Origin: Variovorax atrisoli 110B
GTDB taxonomy: Bacteria > Pseudomonadota > Gammaproteobacteria > Burkholderiales > Burkholderiaceae_C
Reading direction: 5' to 3'
Assembly: GCF_000382045.1 (NCBI RefSeq)
Contig: NZ_KB907454.1
Location: forward strand, 186,001-250,000
Length of the DNA stretch: 64,000 bases
Shown: one piece after another, positions 50,778-60,416 of the stretch
Layout: every line of letters begins with the position of its first letter
Position numbering within the stretch: position 1 is the stretch's first letter
Position numbers and translations under genes: made by a program
The notes under the pieces: generated by a model
Databases searched by the model: none
What the model was told of the DNA's origin: nothing
The model's input: the letters and a program-made list of their open reading frames with translations, nothing else

Positions 50778-51523
50778 GCGGCCTCGCCCGCGTGCTGGTC
50801 ATCGAGGACGATGACGACCTGCGCGACACCGTGGTGCGCTACCTGCGCGGCGTGGGCATGCTCGTCAGCGGCCTGGAGAGCGCCGAGCAGCTCGACGGGG
50901 AACTGGCACGGCAGGACTTCGATGCCGCGGTTTGCGACGTCAACCTGCCGGGCGAAGATGGATTCAGCGTGCTGGCGCGGCTGCGTGCGCGCGGCGCGAT
51001 GCGCGTCGTGATGCTGACGGCGCGCGGCATGTTGAACGACCGCCTGCACGGACTGGGACTGGGCGCCGACTACTACCTCGTCAAGCCGGTCAACCTGCGC
51101 GAGCTCGAGATGGTGCTGCACAACCTGCTGCAGCGCAGCCAGGAGGTCCAGGCCCCATCCCCGGCCCCAGCCGCGCAAGAGCCGTCGGCGATGGACGCTG
51201 GCGAAGCCTCCGCCCAGGCCCCCTGGCGCTATCAACTGACCTCCTGGCTGCTGCTGTCGCCCGGCGGCGAGCGCGTGCAACTCTCGAACGCGGAAGCACG
51301 GCTGCTGCAGTGCCTGATCGAACAACCGCGCGAAGTGGTCGGCCGGGCCGCGCTGCTGGCGGCGATGGGGCGTCCGGGCCTGGAGGCGTACGAGCGCAAC
51401 CTTGACGTGACGGTTTCGCGCCTGCGCCGCAAGGTGGAGCAGGCCAGCGGCGAGAAGCTGCCGGTCGTCGCGGTGCGCGGCGAAGGCTACAGCTTCCAGG
51501 GCCAGGTGCGCATCGAACTCTGA
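50774..51523 (+). CDS. OmpR/PhoB-type response regulator
   Basis: The 249-residue regulator has a receiver domain with the acidic pocket VLVIEDDDDLRD, phospho-acceptor Asp55 in AVCDVNLPGEDGF, Thr in VVMLTARG and Lys in YYLVKPVNL. A Pro/Ala/Gln-rich linker leads to a C-terminal winged helix (VQLSNAEARLLQCLIEQPREVV, LDVTVSRLRRKVEQASG, VRGEGYSFQG) of the OmpR family. It overlaps the kinase gene by 4 bp. A target is not shown; the nearest downstream operon is the autotransporter at 51921. Confidence 0.92.
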   Translation: MSGLARVLVIEDDDDLRDTVVRYLRGVGMLVSGLESAEQLDGELARQDFDAAVCDVNLPGEDGFSVLARLRARGAMRVVMLTARGMLNDRLHGLGLGADYYLVKPVNLRELEMVLHNLLQRSQEVQAPSPAPAAQEPSAMDAGEASAQAPWRYQLTSWLLLSPGGERVQLSNAEARLLQCLIEQPREVVGRAALLAAMGRPGLEAYERNLDVTVSRLRRKVEQASGEKLPVVAVRGEGYSFQGQVRIEL

Positions 51524-51723
51524 GCACTTCGGACTGCGGTGTGGCGCCGCACGAACACCAATGCATTCATTCGGTGGCGCAGACCTACCGATTTCCGTAG
51601 GTGCCCACTGTGCATTGCAAGAAAACGCAAGGTGCAAATTCGATAGCGCCATTTGAGAATTTCCCTCCGAAGCGGCACCACGGTGATGCCGCTCTCCGCC
51701 ACGGCGGGACAGGAGGAGAACTC
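51524..51723. other. AT-richer leader region upstream of the small ORF and autotransporter
   Basis: This part of the 397-bp gap includes the inverted repeat ACCTAC (51583-51588)/GTAGGT (51597-51602) 60 bp after the regulator stop, which could be a terminator or an operator. No larger gene is present. Transcription of the autotransporter probably starts here, but no promoter was identified. Confidence 0.4.
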
Positions 51724-51810
51724 ATGAAGAACGACGCGAAGACCACCATCGATCAAGGGGCGCCAGCCCCACGGACCGCCGCAGGCCCAGGCTCTTCGCC
51801 AGGTCGCTAG
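51724..51810 (+). CDS. 28-residue small ORF with strong ribosome binding site
   Basis: The ORF (MKNDAKTTIDQGAPAPRTAAG then PGSSPGR) is preceded by AGGAGGAGAA ending 3 bp before the ATG, a stronger Shine-Dalgarno than that of most genes in the window. It is hydrophilic, has no signal or membrane segment, and resembles nothing known. It ends 110 bp before the autotransporter ATG. It could be a leader peptide for that gene or the remnant start of a lost gene. Confidence 0.4.
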   Translation: MKNDAKTTIDQGAPAPRTAAGPGSSPGR

Positions 51811-51920
51811 CCGGGCTTCCCCGCGCCCGGCGCGGGAACGGACCGCCCAAGTCCCACCGCTTCCATTCCATTTTCAGACGCAGCGTCGCCCATGCGCGCT
51901 GCGCAGGGAGAACCGTTGCC

Positions 51921-54900
51921 ATGAATACCGCCTACAAGACCATCTGGAACGCCGCGCTCGGTGCATGGGTGGCCGTCTGCGAAACGACGCGCGCCCGCGG
52001 CAAGCGCAGCAGCGGCCGGCGCACATCGAGCGGCGCCCGCCTGTTGGTTCCGTTGGTGGGCGTGCCGGTCTTCATGCTGAGCGGAACGGCCTGGGCGGCC
52101 TGCACCGCCGCGGGCAACACGCTCACCTGCACCGGCGACACGCCCGGCTGGGTCGGCGTCGCGGACGGCGGCACGATCAACAACACCGGGAACATCGCCA
52201 CTTTCGGCGATGGCACCTGGGGCATCTATGTCGGGCCCAACGTCACGATCAACAACTCCGGCACGATCAGCGGCACGGCGGGCGTGGTGGCCGGGGGCAA
52301 CGCGGTGATCAACAACGACGGCGGCACGATCCAGAGCCCCGATCGCGCGATCCAGGTGACGGGCGGGCCACTCACGCTGACCAATTCGAACGGCGGCGTC
52401 ATCGAGGGCCTCGCCGGCGCGCTTCTGTATGGAGGCGGCACGATCGTCAACACGGGCAACAGCCGCATCAGCAGCACGGGAAACTACCTGGGCCTGGGCT
52501 TCGGCGGCGGCAATGCGAGCGTCACCAACACGGCCGGGTCCACCATCTCGGGCGCCGTCAGCATCTACGGTCAGGCCACCTCGATCACGCTCGACAACGG
52601 CGGCCTGCTGCAAGGCAGCGTCGCCCTCGACGGCGGGCTGGTGCAACGGGTGACGCTGCGCACCGGCAGCAGGATCGCCGGCGACCTCGGCATCGGCTCC
52701 GCGGTGGGATCGACGCTGACGCTCGCGGGCGCGGGCAGCCAGATCTACTCGCAGGCTGCGACGGGCACCACCAGCTTCGGCGGCGACCTGATCAAGAACG
52801 ACAGCGGCGACTGGCTGATCAACCGCGCCATGGCGCCACGGACGGCGGTGGTCAACGAGGGCGCGCTGGGCTTCGCGTCGGGCGGCACCTTCGGCACCGG
52901 GACGGCGCTCAGCCTGGATGCTTCGGGTACGCTGCTGTACACGGCGTCGGGCACCCCTGTCATCGGCAACCTGAGCGGCGTGGCGGGCAGCAAGATCTCG
53001 CTTGCGGCGGGCTCCTCGCTGACGATGGCCGACGACAGCAGCACGACGGTGGCCAGCGACTTCAGCGGCGGCGGCACGCTGATCAAGAACGGCGACGGCG
53101 TGCTCACGCTCAGCGGCGACAACAGCGCCTTCGCCGGCAGCTTCACGGCCTATGCGGGCACATTGCAGGCAGCGAGCGCGCAGGCCATCGGCGGGGCCGC
53201 GCTCGGCGTCGGCGGGCCGGTCGCACTCGCGAGCCCGTTCGCGCTCTCGCTCAACGATGTCTCCTTTCTGTCGAACGCCGGCGCCCTTGCGGTGCAGACA
53301 CCCGGCGCGGTGAGCTTCAACGGCGTGGTCTCGGGCGGCGGCTCGTTGGACCTGCGCGCCGTCGGTGGCACCGTCGCGCTGCTCAACAACAACGGCTACG
53401 CGGGCGGCACGCGCTTCGCGAACAACGCGGTCGTGCTCGGCAGCAATACCGCGCTGGGCAGCGGCGTGGTCTCGATCGAGGGCAATACCGCGATGTCGGC
53501 CACGACGGCGCTGACACTGGGCAACGCCTTCGCCATCGGCAAGTCGAACACGCTAACCGTTTCCGGCCCGGCACTCGCGTTCAACGGCCAGATCTCGGGC
53601 GATGGCAGCATCGTGAAGCTGGGCGCCAACGCGCTCACGCTGACTGGCGCCAGCACCTACACGGGCGGCACGCAGGTGGCTCAGGGCACGCTGCGAATCG
53701 CCAACAGTTCGGGCAGCGCCACCGGCCAGGGCGCAGTCAACGTGCTCGGCGGTGCCACGCTCGCAGGCAACGGCGCGATCGCCGGTCCGGTGAACGTGGC
53801 GGCGGGCGCGCGCCTGTCGATCGGCAACAGCGGCGTAGGCGCGCTGAGCACCGGCTCGCTCACGCTCGCCGCGGGTTCGACGCTCGAGATGGAACTCGGC
53901 AAGGCGGGCGTGGTCGGCGGCGCGTTCAACGACTTGCTCACCGTCAACGGCGATCTCTCATTGGGCGGCACACTCGATCTCGCACCGTCGGCTGGCGGTA
54001 CCTTCGGCGCGGGCCTCTACCGGCTCATCAACTACACGGGCGCGCTGACGGCCAACGCGATGACCATCGGCAACGCCTCGGTGCCCCTGAGTTACTTGTC
54101 GCTGCAGACCGGTGTGGCCAACCAGATCAACCTGGTGAACACCGGCGGGCTCGCGCTCAACATGTGGGACGGCGGCAACGCCTCGGCCTTCAACAATTCC
54201 ACGGTCGAAGGCGGCAGCGGCACTTGGCGCGCAGGCTCGCCGGGCGACAACTGGACCGATGCCAACGGCATCGTCAATGCGGGCTGGATCCAAGACGGCT
54301 TCGCGGTCTTCACCGGAAAGGCAGGCACCGTCACGGTCGACAACAGCGGCGTGGGCGGTCCCGTGCGCATCGGCGGCGCGCAGTTCGCGGTGGACGGCTA
54401 CGTGGTCAACGGCGACGCACTGACCATCGGTTCGCCCGCCACGGCGGTGCGCGTGGGCGACGGCACCGGCGCGAGCGCCGGCATGACTGCCAGCATCGCC
54501 GCTGCCATCGGCGGTGCAGGCGGGCTGGTCAAGGAAGACGGCGGCACGCTGATCCTCAGCGGCAAGAACACCTACCTGGGTGGCACGACGGTCAAGGGCG
54601 GCATCCTGCAGATTTCGGCCGACAACAACCTCGGCGCGGCGGGCACGGGCCTGGCGCTGGACGGCGGCACGCTGCGCATCGCGGCGGGCAGTGCACCGTT
54701 CTTCAGTGCGCGTGCGATCGCACTGGGCGCGGGCGGTGGCACCATCGACCTGAGCAACGCCCTCTGGGGCCTAAGCGGATCCATCAGCGGAGCCGGTTCG
54801 CTCACCGTCACAGGCAACGGCGGCTCGATCAACCTGGTGGCGGCCAGCAGCTACAAGGGCGGCACGGTGGTGCAGGGCGGCGCGACGATCACTGCCGGTG

Positions 54901-57900
54901 TCGGCTCCGCCTTCGGCAGCGGCGCGGTGCAGCAGCAGGGCAGCGGCACGCGCGTGACGCTCTACGACACGGCCAGCGCAGGCGGTAACACCTACACCGT
55001 CGGGCGCGCCGGGGTGGCCGACAACGACAATCGCCTGGGCTTCATCCAGAACGCGACGGCTGACAGCGCGAGCATCACCGTCAACGGTTCGGGCTGGAAT
55101 TCGCCAACGGCGAACGCGCTGCAGTTCGGCGACAGCGCTACCGCTGGCAGCGCCGCCATCACCAACCAGGGCGGCGCGGTGTACTTCCAGCAGGGGTCGA
55201 ACGCGGCCAGCGCAACGATCGGCAACGGTACCGACAGCCTGCTGAGCTTCCTCGGCTCGGCGAATGCGGGCAGCTCGAAGATCGTCAATGCCTCCGGCGG
55301 CATCGTGCACTTCGCGGAAGCCTCCAGCGGCGCGAACGCGACAGTGAGCAACGCAGCGGGCGGCGTGGTCGACGTCTCGGGCTCGACCGCCAAGGGCGGC
55401 GTCGAACTGGGCTCGCTCTCGGGCGAAGGCAATGTGGTGCTGGGTGCCACGCGGCTCACGCTGGGCGGACTGAACGCGAGCGACACGATCTCCGGCGTCG
55501 TGAGCGACAAGGGCAGCGTCTTCACGCAGCCCGGCGCAGGCACCGGCGGCTCGGTCGTCAAGGTCGGCAGCGGCACGCTGGTGCTGAGCGGAGCCAACAC
55601 CTACACCGGTGGCACGACGGTGTCGGCCGGCACGCTGCGCGTGAACAACATCGTGGGCAGCGCCACCGGCACCGGCGCAGTCCTGATCCAGTCGGGCGCC
55701 ACGCTGGGCGGCTCGGGCACGATCGCAGGCGCAGTCACCGTCGCCAACGGCGCCTCGGTGAACCCGGGCAACAGCCCCGGCACGCTGACCGTCGGGAGCT
55801 TGAGCCTGAATGCGGGCTCGGTGCTCAACTACGAACTTGGCCAGGCCGGTGTGGCAGGCGGACCGCTCAACGACCTGATCAACGTCAACGGCAACCTGCA
55901 GCTCGACGGGACGCTCAACGTGGCGCAGTCGGCCGGCGGCACGTTCGGCGCGGGCGTCTACCGCCTCATGAATTACGGCGGCACGCTGACCGACAACGGC
56001 CTGGACGTCGGCACCGCGCCCACCGACGCGAGCCAGATGTTCGTGCAGACCTCGGTGGCCAATCAGGTCAACCTGGTGAACAGCAACGGGCTGGTGCTCA
56101 ACCTGTGGGACGGCGTCGATCCCGCCAGCTTCAACGACGGCAAGATCGCCGGCGGTTCGGGCACGTGGCGCGCGGGCACGCCGGGCGACAGCTGGACCGA
56201 TGCCAACGGCATTGCCAACGGCAGATGGGTGCAGGACGGGTTCGCGATCTTCGGCGGCAAGGCGGGCACCGTCACCGTGGACGGCACGGGCTCGGGGGGA
56301 CCGGTGCGCATCGGCGGCGCGCAGTTCGCCGTCGATGGCTACACCGTCGTGGGTGACGCGCTGACCGTGAACGCTGCAGGCTCCGTCATCCGCGTCGGTG
56401 ACGGCAGTGCCGCTGGCGCCGGGATGACCGCGACCATCAACGCCGAGATCGCCGGCACGGGAAGCATCGTGAAGGACGACCTGGGCACGCTCGTGCTCGG
56501 CGGCAGCAACAGCTATGCGGGCGGCACGACAGTCCGAAGCGGCATCCTGCAGATCTCGTCCGACGCCAACCTCGGCGCGGCCACGGGCAAGCTCGCGTTG
56601 CAGAACGGCGCCACGCTGCGCGTGACCGGCGACGCCACCAGTACGCGCGCGGTGAGCGTGGGCGCCGGCAGCAACAGCTTCGAGATCGCCGCAGTGCGCA
56701 CGCTCACGCTGAACGGCTCCATCAGCGGTGCCGGCAGCCTGCGCAAGACCGGCGCAGGCACCCTGCGGCTCGGCGCGGCCAACGACTACTCTGGCGGTAC
56801 TTTCGTCGATGCGGGCACGCTCTCGACCGATGTCACCGGCGCGCTCGGCAGCGGCCCGGCGAGCGTGGCCTCCGGCGCCACGTTGCAGCTCGGAGGCAGT
56901 TTCGATGCCGGCACCGTGGCCATCGCGAATCAGGGCACCGTGCGGCTGCAGGGCACGGCGAGCGCGGGCAGCACGACGCTCACCAACTCGGCGGGCGGCG
57001 TGCTGGCTTTCGCGGACAGCGCATCCGCCGACAAGGCCACGGTGCTCAATCAGGCGGGCGCGCAGCTGCGCATCGACCAGGCGACCACTGGCGTGAGCAT
57101 CGGCGCGGTCCAGGGCGAGGGCGAAGTGGTGCTGGGCGCGAAGGTGCTGACCACCGGCGGATCGAACGCCGACACGACGCTCTCGGGCGTCGTCGACGGC
57201 ACGGGCGGCTCGATCGTGAAGGTGGGCGGCGGTACGCTCACGCTGACCGGCGCCAACACCTACACGGGCGGCACCACCGTGAGCGGCGGCACGCTCAGCG
57301 TCGACAACCAGAGCGGCAGCGCCACGGGCACGGGGGCGGTGCAGGTCCAGAGTGGCGGAACGCTCGCGGGCAGCGGCAGTATCGCGGGGGCGGTCACCAT
57401 CGGCAAGGGCGGCGTCCTGTCCGCTGGCAACAGCCCCGGCACGCTGACGCTCGGCGCGCTCACCCTCGCCGGCGGTTCCACCTTGAACTACGAACTCGGC
57501 CAGGCGGGCGTGTCCGGCGGCGCGCTCAACGACCTGATCAACGTCACGGGCAACCTGCAGCTCGACGGCACGCTGAACGTCGCGCAGTCGGCTGGCGGCA
57601 GTTTCGGCCCTGGGCTGTACCGGCTCATGAACTACGGCGGCAGCATGGTCGACAACGGCGTGGACATCGGCACCGTGCCCACGGGTGCCAAGGCGGCCGA
57701 CCTGCAGCTGCAGACCTCGGTGGCGAACCAGGTGAACCTGGTCAACCGCGCGGGCCTGTCGCTGAACTTCTGGGACGGTGGGGACAGCAGCAAATACAAC
57801 GACGGCCAAGTGGCCGGCGGCTCGGGCACCTGGCGCGCGGGCAACCCGCAGCCTTCGCTGGACGGCTGGACCGACATGGACGGCAAGCTCAACGCCAATT

Positions 57901-60332
57901 GGGCGCAGGGCCAGTTCGCCGTCTTCGGCGGCAAGGCCGGCACCGTGACGGTCGACGGAGCCGGCGGCGCGGTGCGCATCGCCGGGGCGCAGTTCGCGGT
58001 CGACGGCTACGTGGTTCAGGGCGACGGCCTCACGCTGGACAACCCGGGCTCGGTGGTGCGCGTGGGCGACGGCACCGCCGCGGGCGCGGCCATGACGGCC
58101 AGGCTCGATGTCGCGCTCTCGGGTGCGGGGGGGCTCTCCAAGGAGGACGCGGGCCGGCTGATCCTGGGCGGCGTCAACAGCTATACGGGCGGCACCATCG
58201 TGAAAGGCGGCGTGCTGCAGGGCGCCGCCGCCAGCCTGCAGGGCAACATCGTGAACAACGCCGAGGTCGCGTTCGACCAGGACAAGACCGCCGGCACTTA
58301 TGCAGGCGTGATGAGCGGCACCGGCAGGCTGCGCAAGATCGGCAGCGGCACGCTGACACTGGCAGGCGCCAACAGCTACAGCGGCGGCACGCTGGTGGAT
58401 GCGGGCACGCTCGCCACCAATGCGAGCGGCGCACTCGGCACCGGTGCGGTGAGCATCGCGTCGGGCGCGACGCTGCAGTTCGGCGGCAAGGCGGACGCGG
58501 GCCCGCTCGCCATCGCGAACCAGGGCACGTTGCGGCTGCAGGACGGCGCGAACGCCGCGGGCGCCAGCGTGACCAACGCGGCCGGCGCACAGGTGCGCAT
58601 CGACCTGGCCACGACCGGTGCGAGCATCGGCGCACTGGGCGGCGCGGGCGATGTGGTGCTCGGCGCGAAGACGCTCACTACGGGCGCAGTCGGCAGCGAC
58701 ACGACGATCTCGGGCGCCATCACCGGCACCGGCGGCTCGCTGGTCAAGGTGGGCGCAGGCACGCTCACGCTCGCGGGCACCGCCAGCTACAGCGGCGAGA
58801 CCCGCGTCGCGGCGGGCACGTTCAAGGCAGGCGCCGCCAACGCATTCAGCGCGGCCTCCAGCACCGTGGTGGCCGGCGGCACCACGCTCGACCTGGCGGG
58901 CTTCAGCCAGACGGTGGCGAGCCTGAGCAACAGCGGCACCGTCACGCTCGCAGGCGCCGCAGCCGGCACCACGCTCACGGTCAACGGCAACTACGTCGGC
59001 AACAACGGCGTGCTGAAACTGGCCACCGTGCTCAACGATGGCGCGGGGCCCTCGGACCGGCTGGTGATCAAGGGCGGCGCGGCCAGCGGCAGGACCACCG
59101 TGCAGGTCACCAACCTCGGCGGCTTGGGCGCCCTCACCACAGGCAACGGCATCGAGGTGATCAGCGCGATCGACGGCGCGACCACCACTGCGCAGACCAC
59201 GAAGGACGCGTTCACCCTCGCAGGCGGCCATGTCGACGCCGGCGCCTTCGAGTACCGGCTGCACGCGGGCGATGCAGGCGGTGCCGGCGAGAACTGGTAC
59301 CTGCGCAGCGAGACGGACGCCGCCACCCCAGGCGCGGCCAGCCCCGGTCTGCCGACCTACCGCGCCGAGGCCTCGCTGTTCGCCGCACTGCCAAACCAGC
59401 TGCGCCAGGGCAACCTAGGCATGCTCGCGAGCCTGAGCCAGCGCATCGGCGACGACGACGTGCGCGGCAGTGCCGCTGCGACCGGGCGGGTCGGCGGCAA
59501 CAACCGCCGCGCCTGGGGCCGGGTGATCTCCACCGACATGGACATCCGCCAGGGCGGCACCGTCTCGCCGCGCGCCGAGGGCCGGCTCAACGGGCTGCAG
59601 GCCGGCACCGACCTGCTGGCCACGCCGGACTGGCGCGCCGGTCTCTACGTGGGCCAGCTCGAAGGCCATACCCGCGTGAGCGGCTTCGGCAGCGGCATCC
59701 TGAACAACGCAGCAGGCGGCAGCGACCTGCGCAGCCAGTACCTGGGCCTGTACGGCACCTACTCCGATGACTCCGGCTTCTATGCCGATGTGGTGCTGCA
59801 GGCGGGCCGGCATCGCTACACGGTGCAGCCGGTTTTCAGCGCGGGCTACTCGGGCAAGGGCAACAGCCTGCTGGCTTCGCTCGAGGTGGGCAAGGCTTTC
59901 GCGATCGGCGCGAGCGGCTGGTCGATCGAGCCGCAATTGCAGCTGATCCACCAGCGGCTGCGGCTGGACGACGTGTCCATCCCGGGCGCGCTCGTCAAGC
60001 AGGATGCCGACAGCGGCTGGATCGGCCGCGCGGGCGTGCGCGTCAAGGGCAGCTTCACGACCGGCGCCGGCACGCTGCAGCCCTATGCACGTGTGAACGT
60101 CTACCGCAGCGCCAAGGGCAACGACGTCGCGCGCTTCGTGAACCCCGCGGCGATCACACCGATCGGCACGCCCATCGGCGGCACCAGCACAGAACTGGCT
60201 GCGGGCTTCACGCTGGATGTGAGTCCGAGCACGAGCCTGTACGGCGAACTCGGCAAACTGTGGGCCTCGGGCGGCGCGGCGCGCGTGGGCAGTTCGATCA
60301 ACGCGGGTCTGGGGGTGCGGGTGAAGTGGTGA
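51921..60332 (+). CDS. giant ESPR-type autotransporter (type Va) with PATR repeats
   Basis: The 2803-residue protein opens with an extended signal peptide region (MNTAYKTIWNAALGAWVAVC) and a hydrophobic core VPLVGVPVFMLSGTAWA, typical of very large autotransporters. The passenger (about residues 55-2450) is a Gly/Asn/Thr-rich beta-helix with many autotransporter-associated beta-strand repeats (LTLTGANTYTGGTTV type). It includes three long internal repeats and an autochaperone-like end near 2380-2460. The translocator beta-barrel covers about 2475-2803 (RAWGRVISTDMDIRQGG... to GLGVRVKW). Cys pairs occur only near the N terminus. It probably serves adhesion, biofilm or cell-cell contact. No protease or lipase motif is visible. 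Confidence 0.92.
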   Translation: MNTAYKTIWNAALGAWVAVCETTRARGKRSSGRRTSSGARLLVPLVGVPVFMLSGTAWAACTAAGNTLTCTGDTPGWVGVADGGTINNTGNIATFGDGTWGIYVGPNVTINNSGTISGTAGVVAGGNAVINNDGGTIQSPDRAIQVTGGPLTLTNSNGGVIEGLAGALLYGGGTIVNTGNSRISSTGNYLGLGFGGGNASVTNTAGSTISGAVSIYGQATSITLDNGGLLQGSVALDGGLVQRVTLRTGSRIAGDLGIGSAVGSTLTLAGAGSQIYSQAATGTTSFGGDLIKNDSGDWLINRAMAPRTAVVNEGALGFASGGTFGTGTALSLDASGTLLYTASGTPVIGNLSGVAGSKISLAAGSSLTMADDSSTTVASDFSGGGTLIKNGDGVLTLSGDNSAFAGSFTAYAGTLQAASAQAIGGAALGVGGPVALASPFALSLNDVSFLSNAGALAVQTPGAVSFNGVVSGGGSLDLRAVGGTVALLNNNGYAGGTRFANNAVVLGSNTALGSGVVSIEGNTAMSATTALTLGNAFAIGKSNTLTVSGPALAFNGQISGDGSIVKLGANALTLTGASTYTGGTQVAQGTLRIANSSGSATGQGAVNVLGGATLAGNGAIAGPVNVAAGARLSIGNSGVGALSTGSLTLAAGSTLEMELGKAGVVGGAFNDLLTVNGDLSLGGTLDLAPSAGGTFGAGLYRLINYTGALTANAMTIGNASVPLSYLSLQTGVANQINLVNTGGLALNMWDGGNASAFNNSTVEGGSGTWRAGSPGDNWTDANGIVNAGWIQDGFAVFTGKAGTVTVDNSGVGGPVRIGGAQFAVDGYVVNGDALTIGSPATAVRVGDGTGASAGMTASIAAAIGGAGGLVKEDGGTLILSGKNTYLGGTTVKGGILQISADNNLGAAGTGLALDGGTLRIAAGSAPFFSARAIALGAGGGTIDLSNALWGLSGSISGAGSLTVTGNGGSINLVAASSYKGGTVVQGGATITAGVGSAFGSGAVQQQGSGTRVTLYDTASAGGNTYTVGRAGVADNDNRLGFIQNATADSASITVNGSGWNSPTANALQFGDSATAGSAAITNQGGAVYFQQGSNAASATIGNGTDSLLSFLGSANAGSSKIVNASGGIVHFAEASSGANATVSNAAGGVVDVSGSTAKGGVELGSLSGEGNVVLGATRLTLGGLNASDTISGVVSDKGSVFTQPGAGTGGSVVKVGSGTLVLSGANTYTGGTTVSAGTLRVNNIVGSATGTGAVLIQSGATLGGSGTIAGAVTVANGASVNPGNSPGTLTVGSLSLNAGSVLNYELGQAGVAGGPLNDLINVNGNLQLDGTLNVAQSAGGTFGAGVYRLMNYGGTLTDNGLDVGTAPTDASQMFVQTSVANQVNLVNSNGLVLNLWDGVDPASFNDGKIAGGSGTWRAGTPGDSWTDANGIANGRWVQDGFAIFGGKAGTVTVDGTGSGGPVRIGGAQFAVDGYTVVGDALTVNAAGSVIRVGDGSAAGAGMTATINAEIAGTGSIVKDDLGTLVLGGSNSYAGGTTVRSGILQISSDANLGAATGKLALQNGATLRVTGDATSTRAVSVGAGSNSFEIAAVRTLTLNGSISGAGSLRKTGAGTLRLGAANDYSGGTFVDAGTLSTDVTGALGSGPASVASGATLQLGGSFDAGTVAIANQGTVRLQGTASAGSTTLTNSAGGVLAFADSASADKATVLNQAGAQLRIDQATTGVSIGAVQGEGEVVLGAKVLTTGGSNADTTLSGVVDGTGGSIVKVGGGTLTLTGANTYTGGTTVSGGTLSVDNQSGSATGTGAVQVQSGGTLAGSGSIAGAVTIGKGGVLSAGNSPGTLTLGALTLAGGSTLNYELGQAGVSGGALNDLINVTGNLQLDGTLNVAQSAGGSFGPGLYRLMNYGGSMVDNGVDIGTVPTGAKAADLQLQTSVANQVNLVNRAGLSLNFWDGGDSSKYNDGQVAGGSGTWRAGNPQPSLDGWTDMDGKLNANWAQGQFAVFGGKAGTVTVDGAGGAVRIAGAQFAVDGYVVQGDGLTLDNPGSVVRVGDGTAAGAAMTARLDVALSGAGGLSKEDAGRLILGGVNSYTGGTIVKGGVLQGAAASLQGNIVNNAEVAFDQDKTAGTYAGVMSGTGRLRKIGSGTLTLAGANSYSGGTLVDAGTLATNASGALGTGAVSIASGATLQFGGKADAGPLAIANQGTLRLQDGANAAGASVTNAAGAQVRIDLATTGASIGALGGAGDVVLGAKTLTTGAVGSDTTISGAITGTGGSLVKVGAGTLTLAGTASYSGETRVAAGTFKAGAANAFSAASSTVVAGGTTLDLAGFSQTVASLSNSGTVTLAGAAAGTTLTVNGNYVGNNGVLKLATVLNDGAGPSDRLVIKGGAASGRTTVQVTNLGGLGALTTGNGIEVISAIDGATTTAQTTKDAFTLAGGHVDAGAFEYRLHAGDAGGAGENWYLRSETDAATPGAASPGLPTYRAEASLFAALPNQLRQGNLGMLASLSQRIGDDDVRGSAAATGRVGGNNRRAWGRVISTDMDIRQGGTVSPRAEGRLNGLQAGTDLLATPDWRAGLYVGQLEGHTRVSGFGSGILNNAAGGSDLRSQYLGLYGTYSDDSGFYADVVLQAGRHRYTVQPVFSAGYSGKGNSLLASLEVGKAFAIGASGWSIEPQLQLIHQRLRLDDVSIPGALVKQDADSGWIGRAGVRVKGSFTTGAGTLQPYARVNVYRSAKGNDVARFVNPAAITPIGTPIGGTSTELAAGFTLDVSPSTSLYGELGKLWASGGAARVGSSINAGLGVRVKW
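53621..55560 (+). repeat. autotransporter internal repeat unit 1
   Basis: The unit begins at the LTLTGASTYTGGT strand motif, continues through a GSATGQGAVNV/ELGKAGVVGG block, and reaches NMWDGG at about 54166, followed by GGSGTWRAG and GGAQFAVDGYVV. It has the same order as units 2 and 3, and is the longest copy because its last third carries extra strands. Boundaries are by eye. Confidence 0.6.
55561..57221 (+). repeat. autotransporter internal repeat unit 2
   Basis: This is the second copy: LVLSGANTYTGGTTV, SATGTGAVLIQSGATL, NYELGQAGVAGG, NVAQSAGGTFGAGVYRLMNY, then NLWDGV at about 56107. The offset of 546 bp from the unit start matches those of units 1 (545) and 3 (547). GGAQFAVDGYTV and the strand repeats follow. 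Confidence 0.65.
57222..58746 (+). repeat. autotransporter internal repeat unit 3
   Basis: This is the third copy: LTLTGANTYTGGTTV, SATGTGAVQVQSGGTL, NYELGQAGVSGG, NVAQSAGGSFGPGLYRLMNY, then NFWDGG at about 57769 and GAQFAVDGYVV. It is closest to unit 2, suggesting the most recent duplication. Confidence 0.65.
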
Positions 60333-60416
60333 GGCTTCATGCGCTCGCCTTCCAACATCCCGAAGGAGGCCGAGGCGCCCCGCACGAGCGGCCGAGCACG
60401 GACCGATCGACTCTTA

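Noticed and set aside
54771..59264. 1497-codon open frame on the minus strand inside the autotransporter gene
   Set aside because: It is the complement of a strongly GC-biased repetitive coding region; its composition is Arg/Ala/His-rich without domains, and the plus-strand frame has a full ESPR-to-barrel architecture.
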